From Acidobacteriaceae bacterium (GTDB lineage: Bacteria; Acidobacteriota; Terriglobia; Terriglobales; Acidobacteriaceae), in contig PLDC01000024.1 in assembly GCA_003134995.1 (NCBI GenBank), positions 186,001-250,000 of the forward strand: DNA of 64,000 nucleotides, in the 5' to 3' direction. The notes beneath the pieces were generated by a model that saw nothing but the letters and a program-made list of their open reading frames with translations, did no database searches and had not been told where the DNA came from. The position numbers and the translations under genes were made by a program. How positions within the stretch are numbered: the stretch's first letter is position 1; each line of letters starts with the position of its first letter. This document shows positions 7,940-17,609 of this stretch, piece by piece.

Positions 7940-9514
7940 ATGGAAAACCGCGAACTAACGATGGACGATTATCTGGCGATGTTGCGCCGCCGGGTGAAGG
8001 TGATTCTGATTCCGGCGCTGTTGGCGCCGCTGGCCGGATTTGCGGTGTCTTACGTTTTTCCCGCCAAGTACACCTCGCAGTCGCTGGTGCTGGTGGAGGC
8101 GCCCAAGATTCCGGATGCGGTAGTGCAGCAGGTCTTTACCGAGGATCTGACGCAGCACATCAATACGATTAGCGCGCACGTAATGAGCCCGGCCCGCCTT
8201 AGGCCGATGGTCGACAGGCTGGGTTTAGCCAAAGGCGCACAGAGCGTTGATGATGTGGTGGCGAACATCCAGAGCCAAGGCCCCACGCTGATTCAGCCCG
8301 TGGTGACGGACCTGACTCAGATCGGCCCTGGGAGCAAGAAAAGGCCCGGGCAGGGCAGCGCAGCTCCAGCATTCTATGTGAACTACACGGCATCGACCGC
8401 GAGCGAGGCCCAGCAAATCTGCACAGATCTGACCTCGATGCTGCTGGAAGAAGATCTCAAGTCGAGGGCGGCCGAAACCCAGGGCACGACGGCTTTCCTG
8501 ACCCAGCAGGTGGCGGATGCAAAACAGAATCTCGACGATCTGGATAAGAAGCTGGCAGCGTTCAAGAACCAGCACATGGGGCAGCTCCCGGGCGATGAAG
8601 ATGCCAACATGAAGATCCTGATGGGATATCAAACCCAACTCGATGCCAACACGCAAACCCTGAACCGGGCGACGCAGGATAAAGCCTATACCGAATCGCT
8701 TCTGGCGCAGCAGTTGGCGGCATGGAAAGCGGCGCAGTCGACGAACAATCCTCAGACGTTGCAGACGCAGCTCTCGCAACTGCAGACCCAGCTCATCGAC
8801 TTGCAGGCACGATACACACCAGACCATCCGGACGTGATCAAGACACAGGCCGACATTGCGCAGGTAAAGAAGAGGCTGGCGGAAACCAACGACCCGTCGG
8901 CGGCCGCAAATGCGACGGATACAACGCCGGAAAAGGGAACTGGGTCAGAGCCGCCGGAGATTCGCCAACTGCGCCTGCAGATTCATGCCTATGAAGATTT
9001 AATCAAGCAGGGCACTGGCGATCAGAAGAAGCTTCAGCAGGCGATTGGGGTTTACCAGAGCCGCGTGGCAGCGAGTCCGGCAGTGGAAGAAGAATACAAA
9101 GAGCTGGCGCGTGACTACGACAACGCGCAGAAAGTTTATCAGGACGACCTGGCCAAGCAGAGCACATCGAAGATGGCGACGCAGGCCGAGCAACAGCAGC
9201 AAGGGGAACAGATGGCGTTGCTGAATCCAGCCACTTTGCCGGATTCGCCGAGCTTCCCGAACCGGTTATTGTTCGCCGGCGGCGGATTGGGCGCAGGACT
9301 GGCGCTGGGACTGGGTCTGGCGGTATGGCTGGAGTTCCGCGACAAATCGATTCGCACCCAGGCCGACGCCGAGGCCGTACTCGAACTTCCCATGCTGGTT
9401 TCGGTTCCCTGGGTGGGGGACCAAGTGGCCAAGGGGAACGGGAACGGCCATTTCTGGAATCGAAAAAAACTACCTGGCGAGAGAGACGAACACAAAGAAA
9501 CGACACGGGTTTAG
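7940..9514 (+). CDS. XrtA-type polysaccharide chain-length determinant (Wzz/GNVR family)
   Basis: A 524-residue inner-membrane protein with an N-terminal Wzz domain. TM1 is VILIPALLAPLAGFAVSYVF, about residues 16-35. A long periplasmic coiled-coil region follows, very rich in Gln, Leu and Lys (about 170-430), with the GNVR-like end NPATLPDSPSFPNR. TM2 (FAGGGLGAGLALGLGLAVWL) is near residues 445-465, followed by a short cytoplasmic tail. It sets EPS chain length together with the tyrosine kinase at 10507. The kinase is a separate gene here, as is usual in exosortase clusters. Confidence 0.9.
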   Translation: MENRELTMDDYLAMLRRRVKVILIPALLAPLAGFAVSYVFPAKYTSQSLVLVEAPKIPDAVVQQVFTEDLTQHINTISAHVMSPARLRPMVDRLGLAKGAQSVDDVVANIQSQGPTLIQPVVTDLTQIGPGSKKRPGQGSAAPAFYVNYTASTASEAQQICTDLTSMLLEEDLKSRAAETQGTTAFLTQQVADAKQNLDDLDKKLAAFKNQHMGQLPGDEDANMKILMGYQTQLDANTQTLNRATQDKAYTESLLAQQLAAWKAAQSTNNPQTLQTQLSQLQTQLIDLQARYTPDHPDVIKTQADIAQVKKRLAETNDPSAAANATDTTPEKGTGSEPPEIRQLRLQIHAYEDLIKQGTGDQKKLQQAIGVYQSRVAASPAVEEEYKELARDYDNAQKVYQDDLAKQSTSKMATQAEQQQQGEQMALLNPATLPDSPSFPNRLLFAGGGLGAGLALGLGLAVWLEFRDKSIRTQADAEAVLELPMLVSVPWVGDQVAKGNGNGHFWNRKKLPGERDEHKETTRV

Positions 9515-9547
9515 GCAAGTTTCAGGCAGCAACGTTAGGCGACGATT

Positions 9548-10510
9548 ATGTACAAAGAGTTTTACGGCCTGCGGGCCAATCCGTTCAACGTCAATCCCGA
9601 CCCGCGTTATCTATTTCTGACGCGGCACACGGAGGAGGCTTTGGCCTGTCTCACTTACGGCATTCAGAGCCGTAAGGGGTTTGTGTTGCTGACCGGGGAA
9701 GTGGGAACGGGCAAGACCACGCTGATCAACAAACTGCTCGAGTGGTTGCGCCTGCAGCAGGTTGCGACCGCTTTCATTTTCAACTCGCGCCTGAACACGA
9801 CGCAGTTTCTGGATTACATGATGGCGGACTTCGGCATCCCGTGTGATTCGAAGGCCAAGAGCCAAATCCTGCTGCGGCTATACAACTGGTTGCTGGATCG
9901 CTACCGGGCGGGCGAAACCGCGGTACTCATCGTCGATGAAGCGCAGAACCTGAGCGAAGAAGTGCTGGAAGAAATCCGCATGCTGACCAACCTGGAGACG
10001 TTTACCGAGAAACTTCTGCAGATTGTGCTGGTGGGCCAGCCCGAGTTGGAGCAGAAGCTAAAACAGCCGCAACTCCGGCAGCTACGGCAACGGCTGACGC
10101 TGCGCGCCAAGACGCACGCGCTGACGCTTGAGGAAACGAAAGCCTACATCCAGCAGCGGTTGCGCATCGCTGGTTCGAACGGCCAGCAGATTTTTGAGCC
10201 GGAGGCGGTGACGGCGATTCACCGCTATGCCAACGGCATACCGCGGGTCATTAACTTGTTGTGCGAGCACTGTCTAGTGAGCGCATTTGTGGACCAGCAG
10301 AAAATGATCGCTTCCACGGTAGTCGATGGCGTGGCGCGGGACTTTGATCTAGGCGATAGCACGGCGGCAGGGGCGATGACACCGCCGCAGCCGGAGGCAG
10401 GGCAGGAGAAATTTGATTTGGTGGATGCTTTGCGGTCGCTGGCCAGTCTGGCGGACCGGTTGCGGGAAAAAGACGACGATAAAGGCCTCCCACAGGAGAG
10501 GAAACTATGA
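9548..10510 (+). CDS. XrtA-associated ATPase (ExeA/GspA-like AAA)
   Basis: A 320-residue cytoplasmic ATPase. It starts with MYKEFYGLRANPFNV, the hallmark of ExeA-like and PEP-CTERM-associated ATPases. Walker A is GEVGTGKTT (50-58), Walker B is VLIVDEAQN (126-134), and LVGQPEL and LRQRL motifs of the family follow. These ATPases are constant members of exosortase/EPS loci; their precise job is unknown, perhaps energising assembly of the export machine. Its TGA overlaps the next ATG (ATGA at 10507-10510), so the two proteins are translationally coupled. Confidence 0.92.
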   Translation: MYKEFYGLRANPFNVNPDPRYLFLTRHTEEALACLTYGIQSRKGFVLLTGEVGTGKTTLINKLLEWLRLQQVATAFIFNSRLNTTQFLDYMMADFGIPCDSKAKSQILLRLYNWLLDRYRAGETAVLIVDEAQNLSEEVLEEIRMLTNLETFTEKLLQIVLVGQPELEQKLKQPQLRQLRQRLTLRAKTHALTLEETKAYIQQRLRIAGSNGQQIFEPEAVTAIHRYANGIPRVINLLCEHCLVSAFVDQQKMIASTVVDGVARDFDLGDSTAAGAMTPPQPEAGQEKFDLVDALRSLASLADRLREKDDDKGLPQERKL

Positions 10511-11457
10511 GCAGAATTCACGAAGCGTTGAAAAAGGCCGAACAAGAGCGAGCGGCAACCCAGGGAAGTGCGGCGCCGGGACAGCCCGTTTACGCGCAGC
10601 CGGCTGATCTAGGCATGACGGCGATGGAAGAGTCGCCGATTGCGGTAGCGGCGGGAGTGCCGTCTGGTGGCGTTCCCCTGACCTCGGCGATGCCGTCATT
10701 TGCCAGCCCCTTCAGCCTTGACGCATTGCTGGCGCGCTGCCCGCAATTGCAGTGGAAGCCCGATGAGAAGACGATGCTGTTTTTCAACGGCGACGACACG
10801 GCGCGCGGCACCGAAGAATTCCGCACGCTGCGCTCGCGGCTGTATCACGCGCGCGAGAAGGCGCCTCTCAAGAAGATATTAGTGACCAGCGCGTTGCCTA
10901 AAGAAGGCAAGTCTTTCACCGCGTCAAACCTGGCGCAGGTCATCGTGAAGCAGCATGGACGCCGCGTGCTGCTGATCGATGCCGACCTGCGCGGTCCGCG
11001 ACTGCACATCATGCTGGGCACGACTTCGTCTCCGGGGCTCTCCGACTATCTGCAGGGGTCGAGCGACGAATTGTCGATTATGCAGCGTGGGCCGATGGAA
11101 AACCTGTTTCTTATTCCCAGTGGCCAGCAGATATCAGATCCCTCGGAACTGGTGGCGAATGGGCGCCTCAAACTGCTTATGCAGCGGGTGGAGTCGCTGT
11201 TTGATTGGATCATCGTCGATTCACCGCCCGCCGTGCCGGTCTCCGACGCCAGCGTGCTGGCGAAGGCCTGCGATGGGGTGCTGATGGTGGTGCGCTCCAA
11301 TTCGACTCCAGTCGATATGGCGCGCCGGGCGCGCGAGGAATTTTCCGAACAGATGCTGGTGGGGTTCGTCCTGAACGGAACGGATTTCGAATCCTCCACT
11401 TATTCGCGGTATTACTACGATGCATATGTAAAGAATGCGACCGAGTCGAAGTCCTAG
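10507..11457 (+). CDS. XrtA-associated tyrosine autokinase (CpsD/CapB family)
   Basis: A 316-residue BY-kinase. It begins MSRIHEALKKAEQER, typical of this subfamily. Walker A is SALPKEGKSF (128-137), Walker A' is LLIDADLRGP (155-164), and Walker B is IIVDSPP (225-231). The C terminus has a tyrosine cluster (Tyr299, 302, 303, 304, 307), the expected autophosphorylation site. It should partner the chain-length protein at 7940, with its phosphorylation cycle controlling polymerisation. Confidence 0.92.
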   Translation: MSRIHEALKKAEQERAATQGSAAPGQPVYAQPADLGMTAMEESPIAVAAGVPSGGVPLTSAMPSFASPFSLDALLARCPQLQWKPDEKTMLFFNGDDTARGTEEFRTLRSRLYHAREKAPLKKILVTSALPKEGKSFTASNLAQVIVKQHGRRVLLIDADLRGPRLHIMLGTTSSPGLSDYLQGSSDELSIMQRGPMENLFLIPSGQQISDPSELVANGRLKLLMQRVESLFDWIIVDSPPAVPVSDASVLAKACDGVLMVVRSNSTPVDMARRAREEFSEQMLVGFVLNGTDFESSTYSRYYYDAYVKNATESKS

Positions 11458-11472
11458 GGAAATCGGGAAAAC

Positions 11473-12864
11473 GTGATCCGGCTGTTCAAAATCATTTCGC
11501 TCCGCACCCTGGTGCTGCTGGGGGGCGAGGTCTTCATCGTTTGGACTTCGTTTGTGCTGGCAACGATATGGCGGAACCCCGACAGCTTACTGCTGCTCAA
11601 CGTCGACGGCGGATACTTTCAAGTGCTGGCGGCGCTGGCACCGAAGATTCTGGTGGTCACTGGGGTGGTGCTGCTGCTTTCGCACTTTGCCGATCTATAT
11701 GATTCTTCCAGGCTGCGCTCGACGGGGGAACACGCCGTTCGCCTGTTTTTGGTAGTCGGTTCGGTGGCGCTTGGGCTTTACGTACTGACGTTTCGCTATC
11801 CCAGCTTACTGCCGGGCAACTATTCTGCCGTTTGGGGACTGATCATCCTCACCTTCACTTTGTTTGGCTGGCGCGCGGCCTATTCCTGGATGGTGAGACA
11901 GCCCTTTTTGCGCGAACGGGTTTATGTTCTGGGCACGGGAGAGCGCGCGGAGCGGCTGTTGAGAGGGTTGCGCAAGCGCTCCGCCATGGGAATTGAAGTG
12001 GTGGGATGGACCGGCGATGTGCAAGGCGAATTGACGCGCGACAACGTGGCCTCGCACCTGCGGGGCTTGGCGCGGGGCGCGGGCGTGCATCGCGTGATTG
12101 TTGCCATGCCCGATCGGCGCGGCACGTTGCCGGTCGAGGAATTGCTGGACCTGCGCATGGAAGGGGTGAAGGTGGAAGAGGCCACATCGTGGCTGGAAAG
12201 AATTTCGGGCAGAATCGAAGTTGAGCAACTCTACCCCAGTTGGCTGATTTTTGCGGAGGGTTTCCGCTTCAGCAGTTTCTTCCGGCTGGTACGCCGGACG
12301 CTGAATTTTTCGTTCGCGTTTGCCGGAACCGTGATTTCGCTGCCTCTTCTTCCCTTCATTGTGCTGGCCGTCAAACTGGATTCCTCAGGCCCAGTGCTGT
12401 ACCGGCAACAACGGGTAGGACGCCGCGGTCGAATTTTTTACTGCTACAAGTTCCGCACTATGCGCCAGGATGCGGAAGCCGACACCGGAGCTACCTGGGC
12501 GCTGGATGACGACCCGCGCATTACCCGGGTGGGCAAATTTCTGCGGGCGTCGCGGCTGGACGAAATTCCGCAATTGTGGTGTGTGCTGAAAGGCGATATG
12601 CATTTCGTAGGACCGCGCCCGGAGCGGCCGGAATTTGTCGAATGGCTGAGCAAGGAAATTCCCTACTATGGCGTTCGCCACATGGTGCGGCCGGGAATCA
12701 CAGGCTGGGCGCAGGTGCAATACAAGTACGGTAATACGCTCGAGGATGCGCGGGAAAAACTGCAATACGATCTTTTCTATATCAAGAACGCTTCTCTCGC
12801 TCTGGACCTGCTCATCATGTTCCAGACCATCAAGATTGTGCTGTTGGGACGAGGCGCGCAATGA
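11473..12864 (+). CDS. undecaprenyl-phosphate sugar-1-phosphate transferase (EpsB-type)
   Basis: A 463-residue polyisoprenyl-phosphate hexose-1-phosphate transferase. The first half holds about four membrane helices and a Rossmann-like CoA-binding-type region (VYVLGTGERAERLL). The C-terminal bacterial sugar transferase domain (about 275-463) shows SGPVLYRQQRVGRRGRIF, YKFRTM, the DDPRITRVGKFLR motif, LDEIPQLW, GPRPERPEF and RPGITGWAQV. It starts EPS repeat-unit synthesis by putting the first sugar phosphate on the lipid carrier. The start is GTG, 15 bases after the kinase stop. Its TGA overlaps the next ATG. Confidence 0.93.
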   Translation: MIRLFKIISLRTLVLLGGEVFIVWTSFVLATIWRNPDSLLLLNVDGGYFQVLAALAPKILVVTGVVLLLSHFADLYDSSRLRSTGEHAVRLFLVVGSVALGLYVLTFRYPSLLPGNYSAVWGLIILTFTLFGWRAAYSWMVRQPFLRERVYVLGTGERAERLLRGLRKRSAMGIEVVGWTGDVQGELTRDNVASHLRGLARGAGVHRVIVAMPDRRGTLPVEELLDLRMEGVKVEEATSWLERISGRIEVEQLYPSWLIFAEGFRFSSFFRLVRRTLNFSFAFAGTVISLPLLPFIVLAVKLDSSGPVLYRQQRVGRRGRIFYCYKFRTMRQDAEADTGATWALDDDPRITRVGKFLRASRLDEIPQLWCVLKGDMHFVGPRPERPEFVEWLSKEIPYYGVRHMVRPGITGWAQVQYKYGNTLEDAREKLQYDLFYIKNASLALDLLIMFQTIKIVLLGRGAQ

Positions 12865-13994
12865 AGGCAGTATTCTGGATTGCCGGCGCAGTTGTTTTCT
12901 ATGCCTACCTCGGGTATGCGGTGTGGCTGTGGATCTGGAGCCTGCTGAGTCCGAGGCCGGTGCTGCGCGGATGGAACGAACCCCTGGTCTCGATTTTGAT
13001 GGTAGTGCGCAACGAAGAGCAAACGCTGAACAGCAAATTGAGCAACCTGGCGGCGCTTGATTATCCACCGGACCGATTGGAATTCATCATCGCCTCGGAC
13101 GGATCGAGTGACCGGACGGCGCAAATTTTGTCGGACGCCGCGAAGGACAACCGTTTTCATATTCTCGTTTCTTCCGAGTCCAAGGGCAAAGCGTGCCGTC
13201 TGAATGAAGCGCTGGCAGTAGCCCAGGGGGAGATTGCTGTCTTCGTGGATGCGCGCCAGTGGATCGAACGTGACGCCCTTCGGCTGCTCCTCGAGAATTT
13301 TGTGGATCCCACGGTGGGATGTGTGAGCGGCGAACTGATGCTGGGCGATGCAGCATTGGGTGAAGCGGAAAAGCGTATGGGCATTTACTGGCGCATCGAA
13401 AAAAAAGTCCGGGTTCTGGAGAGTGCGTCAGGCTCGGTGGTAGGCGCGACTGGCGCGTTGTACGCGGCCCGGCGTTCGCTATTGCAGCCCATTCCGCCGG
13501 AGACAATTCTGGATGATGTGCTTTTGCCTCTGCAAATTTCGCGGCAGGGCGCGCGCGTTATTTTCGATGGCCGGGCGCGGGCGTGGGATGATCCGGATTT
13601 GGGCGCGGAGAAGGAGTTCAAGCGGAAGGTCCGGACGCTGACGGGAAATTACCAGTTGCTGCAGATTGCGCCGTGGGTGCTGAGTGGCGCGAACCCACTG
13701 CTCTTCCGCTTCATCAGCCACAAGCTTCTCCGGCTGGCGGTGCCGTTTGCTCTGGCCGCGCTGCTAGTGGCGTCCGCCTTCGTGCCCGGGGCTTTGTACC
13801 GCGCCGCTTTGATTTTGCAATTGGCCTTTTACGCGCTGAGTTTGTTTGCGTTGTGGAACCAGGCGTTGTCGAATCGGCTTGGGCCTCTGATGCGCGTTGC
13901 CAATGCAGCTCTTGCACTTATCGTCCTGAACACCGCGGCCGTGGTCGCTTTCGGCAACTTTGTCACCGGCCGGAAAGAGGTGTGGGCCCGGTGA
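12861..13994 (+). CDS. membrane glycosyltransferase family 2
   Basis: A 377-residue GT-A enzyme. One N-terminal membrane helix (about 5-30) comes first. The catalytic domain shows VSILMVVRNEE, IIASDGSSDRT, FVDARQ (in place of DXD) and ILDDVLLPLQI. Three or so C-terminal helices follow (about 280-370). This layout is that of processive or membrane-bound GT2 enzymes that extend the repeat unit on the cytoplasmic face. Its ATG overlaps the preceding stop, and its TGA overlaps the GTG of the next gene. Confidence 0.88.
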   Translation: MKAVFWIAGAVVFYAYLGYAVWLWIWSLLSPRPVLRGWNEPLVSILMVVRNEEQTLNSKLSNLAALDYPPDRLEFIIASDGSSDRTAQILSDAAKDNRFHILVSSESKGKACRLNEALAVAQGEIAVFVDARQWIERDALRLLLENFVDPTVGCVSGELMLGDAALGEAEKRMGIYWRIEKKVRVLESASGSVVGATGALYAARRSLLQPIPPETILDDVLLPLQISRQGARVIFDGRARAWDDPDLGAEKEFKRKVRTLTGNYQLLQIAPWVLSGANPLLFRFISHKLLRLAVPFALAALLVASAFVPGALYRAALILQLAFYALSLFALWNQALSNRLGPLMRVANAALALIVLNTAAVVAFGNFVTGRKEVWAR

Positions 13995-15259
13995 AAGTTC
14001 TTTGGGTCAAGGCGAATAAGCTGTTGCCGCTGCATAGTGGCGGCGATATCCGTTCGTATCACATTGCGCGCTACCTCGCGTCGCGCCATGACCTACGTTT
14101 CTTCTCTTATTACGACGGGAGTTCCGACCCGAACTACGAGCGGCGGCTGGCTGAAGACTTCCCGGGTGCATGCTGCGTCTGCACCGGCAGGCCAGAATCC
14201 GGTCCAGCGCGAGTTTTGGACTATATTTCCCGGCTGGGAGATCGGGCTCCGTACGCCGTGAGCCGGTTCAAGTCCGCACCGGTGCAAAAGAGGTTGAAGG
14301 AGTGGCTCGCGCCATCCGGATTTGATGTAGCTATCTGCGACTTTCTCGATGCCGCGGTAAATTTTCCTGTGTCTCATGAAGTGCCCGTTGTGCTGTTTCA
14401 GCACAATGTGGAAAGCGAGATCTGGCGGCGTCATGCGGAGACAGAAAAAAATTCCGCCAAGCGACAAATCTACGCGATGGAATGCCGGAAGATGCTGGCC
14501 TACGAAAAGGCAGCGGTACAAAGGTCCCCACAGGTGATCTCGGTATCGGAGCATGACCGAAAATTGATGAGCGCGTGGGTTGACCCTTTGCGGATAACCG
14601 TCGTCCCAACGGGAGTGGATTTACGCCAGTATCAACCCGATTTTTCAGAGCGAGATTTGCAGCCGCTCGTCGTGTTCGTTGGCGCGATGGATTGGGAACC
14701 AAACATTGATGCGGTGGAATTTTTCTGCAGGGAAGTTTGGCCGGCTGTGCTGGCCCGAATTCCGCAGGCAAAATTCCGCATCGTAGGCCGGAATCCGGAC
14801 CGTCGAGTGCAGCGTTTCGCCGGCGATTCGATTGAAGTGACTGGGCGCGTGCCGGAGGTTATTGATCAATTGCACGAGGCTGCCGTGGTCATTGTTCCGC
14901 TGCGCATTGGAGGCGGGACGCGGCTGAAGATTTATGAGGCGATGGCCGCAGGGAAAGCCATTGTTTCGACTTCGGTCGGAGCCGAGGGATTGGACGTTCA
15001 TCACGGCCGCGACATCACGCTGGCAGACGACCCGCGGGCATTCGGCGAAGCGATCCTGATGCTGCTGGAAAATGCTGACGTCCGAAAACGCTATGAGCAC
15101 GCGGCCGCGGAACTGGCGGCGCGCTACGATTGGCCGGCGGTTGCCGCAAGGTTCGAGGAAGTGCTGGAGAAAGTTGCAGGGCATGCGGCAATGCGGCCGG
15201 CGGATTATGTTCCCGCTCGAGGCATAGACAGCGCACCCACAGAACGGCCCGCACTCTGA
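13991..15259 (+). CDS. glycosyltransferase family 4
   Basis: A 422-residue GT-B enzyme. The start is the GTG at 13991, which overlaps the previous TGA (GTGA) and begins the conserved VKVLWVKANKLLPLHSGGD. The acceptor domain follows, then the nucleotide-sugar domain with VVFVGAMDWEPNID, the GRVPEVIDQLHEA segment and the donor-binding LRIGGGTRLKIYEAMAAGKAIV. A longer in-frame version starting inside the GT2 gene would add 106 residues with no family similarity and is rejected. It adds one sugar to the EPS repeat unit; the donor is unknown. Confidence 0.9.
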   Translation: MKVLWVKANKLLPLHSGGDIRSYHIARYLASRHDLRFFSYYDGSSDPNYERRLAEDFPGACCVCTGRPESGPARVLDYISRLGDRAPYAVSRFKSAPVQKRLKEWLAPSGFDVAICDFLDAAVNFPVSHEVPVVLFQHNVESEIWRRHAETEKNSAKRQIYAMECRKMLAYEKAAVQRSPQVISVSEHDRKLMSAWVDPLRITVVPTGVDLRQYQPDFSERDLQPLVVFVGAMDWEPNIDAVEFFCREVWPAVLARIPQAKFRIVGRNPDRRVQRFAGDSIEVTGRVPEVIDQLHEAAVVIVPLRIGGGTRLKIYEAMAAGKAIVSTSVGAEGLDVHHGRDITLADDPRAFGEAILMLLENADVRKRYEHAAAELAARYDWPAVAARFEEVLEKVAGHAAMRPADYVPARGIDSAPTERPAL

Positions 15260-15331
15260 GCGAGTCTGCGTTGGTTCGTGATTTTACTGGGCAATAGCCG
15301 GGCGAAATTCTGAGGATCGACTGAGGCATCT

Positions 15332-16672
15332 TTGATAGAAGCAGATGAAAAGACGGGAGCCCGCGAAGCTAAGTTTCGGAAGCCCGCCAACCTGAATGGC
15401 GCTTTCTTCTGGCTCAGCGCATTCTACGTCGTATATTGCGCCCGGCCCGAGGATTGGATTCCTGGGTTGAAGTACATTCCTCTCGCCAAAATCACCGGCT
15501 TCCTGGCGTTGCTGGGATTGCTTAACAGCCTGGGAAGGACTCAGCGCAAGCTCAAAGATCTGCCTCGAGAGTCGAAGTATCTGCTGGCCATGATCGGTGT
15601 TTTATTTGCGTCCGCCTTTTTATCTCCCATTTGGAAGGGCGGCGCGGTGAACCACACCATTGATTTCGCCAAAGTTTACATCGTCTGGGTGCTCACCTTC
15701 CTGCTGGTTACGGACTTTAAAAGACTGCGGCGCATCATTTACATTCAGGCGGTTTCGGTCGCTGTCATCAGTGCGGTCTCAATCATCATGGGGCACTCCA
15801 GGCTCAGGCTTGAGGGAGTGATCGGCGGCATTTACTCGAACCCAAATGACCTGGCGTTCGCGATTGTGCTCACGCTGCCATTCTGTCTGGCTTTTCTTTT
15901 AACCGCCAAGGGAGCGGTCATCAAGCTGTGCTGGACCGGAACAATCCTGATCATGGGACTCACGCTCGTGATGACGGCGTCCCGAGCCGGATTCGTCAGC
16001 CTGGTGATTTCTGGGACGGTGTGCCTGTGGCACTTCGGAGTGAAGGGCCGCCGGTTCTACCTGATTGGGGCCACGGGATTGGCGACCGTGCTGTTGCTGG
16101 CGGTGGCCGGCGGTCCTCTGATGACGCGCTTGACGGCGATCACTGGAAGTGCCGATACCCAAATGGGTGCGATTGCCTACGAGTCCTATGAGGCCCGCAA
16201 GTTCCTGATGAGGAGGGCGCTCGAAGGGATTGAACATTACCCGATCCTGGGTTTGGGGGCGCAAAACTTTCAGGTCTACTCCGGCATCTGGCACGACGTG
16301 CACATGACCTATCTGCAAATTGCCGTCGAGGGCGGCATTCCCTCGCTGATTCTTTATCTGTTGTTCTTCGGTTGCGCTTTCAGCAACCTGCGGAAATTGC
16401 TCCGCCGAAAAGATCTGGATATGCATACCACGTTATTCGTCGGCGGCCTGCACAGTTCGATGATTGGATTTGTGATCGGCGCGTTATTTGCCCCTGAGGC
16501 TTATCAGTTCTTCCCATATTTTTCCGTGGCATACACTTCCGCTCTGGTAGCGACCATTGCGGAACGGGAAAAAGCGCCCAAGGCTCCCGTGACGCCCGGC
16601 TCAAGCGGGCGCCGGTATGGGGACGGTTGGGGCAGCAAAAAGAAATCGGATGACTTCACCCTTGTCCATTGA
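15332..16672 (+). CDS. O-antigen ligase / EPS polymerase (Wzy-like), exosortase-associated
   Basis: A 446-residue polytopic membrane protein with about eleven helices and the Wzy_C / O-antigen ligase layout, including a large periplasmic loop (about 270-330) containing the HYPILGLGAQNF block common to this family. The N terminus (FWLSAFYVVYCARPEDWIPGL) resembles exosortase-associated putative O-glycosylation ligases. It either polymerises EPS units or links glycan to an acceptor. The start is TTG at 15332 with GAGG upstream; no in-frame ATG fits better. Confidence 0.85.
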   Translation: MIEADEKTGAREAKFRKPANLNGAFFWLSAFYVVYCARPEDWIPGLKYIPLAKITGFLALLGLLNSLGRTQRKLKDLPRESKYLLAMIGVLFASAFLSPIWKGGAVNHTIDFAKVYIVWVLTFLLVTDFKRLRRIIYIQAVSVAVISAVSIIMGHSRLRLEGVIGGIYSNPNDLAFAIVLTLPFCLAFLLTAKGAVIKLCWTGTILIMGLTLVMTASRAGFVSLVISGTVCLWHFGVKGRRFYLIGATGLATVLLLAVAGGPLMTRLTAITGSADTQMGAIAYESYEARKFLMRRALEGIEHYPILGLGAQNFQVYSGIWHDVHMTYLQIAVEGGIPSLILYLLFFGCAFSNLRKLLRRKDLDMHTTLFVGGLHSSMIGFVIGALFAPEAYQFFPYFSVAYTSALVATIAEREKAPKAPVTPGSSGRRYGDGWGSKKKSDDFTLVH

Positions 16673-17606
16673 TGTCCTGAGCTTGTTGCGTTGCCCCAGT
16701 TGCCGCTCATCGCTCGAACCGCAGGGCGACGGCTACGTGTGTCCCGGCTGCCAACGCGCCTTTCCGCACGAGCGCGGCGTCACGCGCTTCGTGCCGGTGG
16801 AAAACTATGCCGACAGCTTTGGCTTTCAGTGGCAGCGCTATGCCCGCACCCAGCTGGACGATCCGGCCAGCGATCAATCCGAAAAAGATTTCCGCCGCAA
16901 GACTGGTTTGACTCCCGAAGATCTCAAGGGAAAGCTCGTGCTCGATGTGGGTTGCGGCATGGGTAGATTTGCCGATGTGGCAACCCGCTGGGGAGCGAAC
17001 GTGGTTGGCATCGACCTGAGTGCCGCCGCAGAAGTGGCGGCGCGAAACCTGGCCGACCGCGAGTTCGTTGCATTTCAAGCCGACGTGTTTGCGCTTCCGT
17101 TTGCGCCGGAGAGTTTTGATTTCATCTACAGCATAGGGGTTCTGCACCATACGCCAAACTGTGAGCAGGCGGTGAAGGCGCTTCCGCAGTACCTGAAACC
17201 CGGCGGAACGCTGGCCGTCTGGCTCTACAGCTCTTACAACAAGTGGTACAAGTTCAGCGACATCTATCGGAAGGTCACGCATCGCATGCCGGCCAAGACG
17301 CTGCACGGGATTCTTAGCGTCGTGGTGCCTACGGTGAACGCGGTGGATGGCACTCTGCGAGTTGTGCCGGGGATCGGGCCGCCGCTCTCAGGCTTGGTGC
17401 GTTACTTGTTTCCGGTCAATCGCGATCCTATCCGCCAATGGAGAGTGCTCGATACGTTTGACTGGTACTCTCCGCAGTATCAATCGAAACATACCTACGA
17501 AGAAGTGTTTCGCTGGTTTGAGAGTTGCGGAATGGAGGACTTGCACGTGGTCGAGGTCCCCATCTCTGTGAGCGGACGCAAGCCCCTCGCTGAGGCCAAA
17601 GGATAA
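16650..17606 (+). CDS. SAM-dependent methyltransferase with N-terminal zinc ribbon
   Basis: A 318-residue protein. Residues 9-45 hold a Trm112-like zinc ribbon (RCPSCRSSLEPQ ... YVCPGC). A class I methyltransferase domain follows: VLDVGCGMGRFADVA for motif I, VVGIDLSAAA, and FDFIYSIGVLHHT. The ATG at 16650 lies inside the end of the ligase gene. The overlap of 23 bases is in another frame, and this start gives a natural N terminus at the zinc ribbon. Enzymes of this kind in EPS loci methylate sugars or sugar precursors, but the substrate is not shown. Confidence 0.87.
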   Translation: MTSPLSIDVLSLLRCPSCRSSLEPQGDGYVCPGCQRAFPHERGVTRFVPVENYADSFGFQWQRYARTQLDDPASDQSEKDFRRKTGLTPEDLKGKLVLDVGCGMGRFADVATRWGANVVGIDLSAAAEVAARNLADREFVAFQADVFALPFAPESFDFIYSIGVLHHTPNCEQAVKALPQYLKPGGTLAVWLYSSYNKWYKFSDIYRKVTHRMPAKTLHGILSVVVPTVNAVDGTLRVVPGIGPPLSGLVRYLFPVNRDPIRQWRVLDTFDWYSPQYQSKHTYEEVFRWFESCGMEDLHVVEVPISVSGRKPLAEAKG

Positions 17607-17609
17607 GGC

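Noticed and set aside
13673-13990. N-terminal extension of the GT4 protein
   Set aside because: It overlaps the GT2 gene, lacks family similarity, and the GTGA overlap at 13991 gives a natural start.
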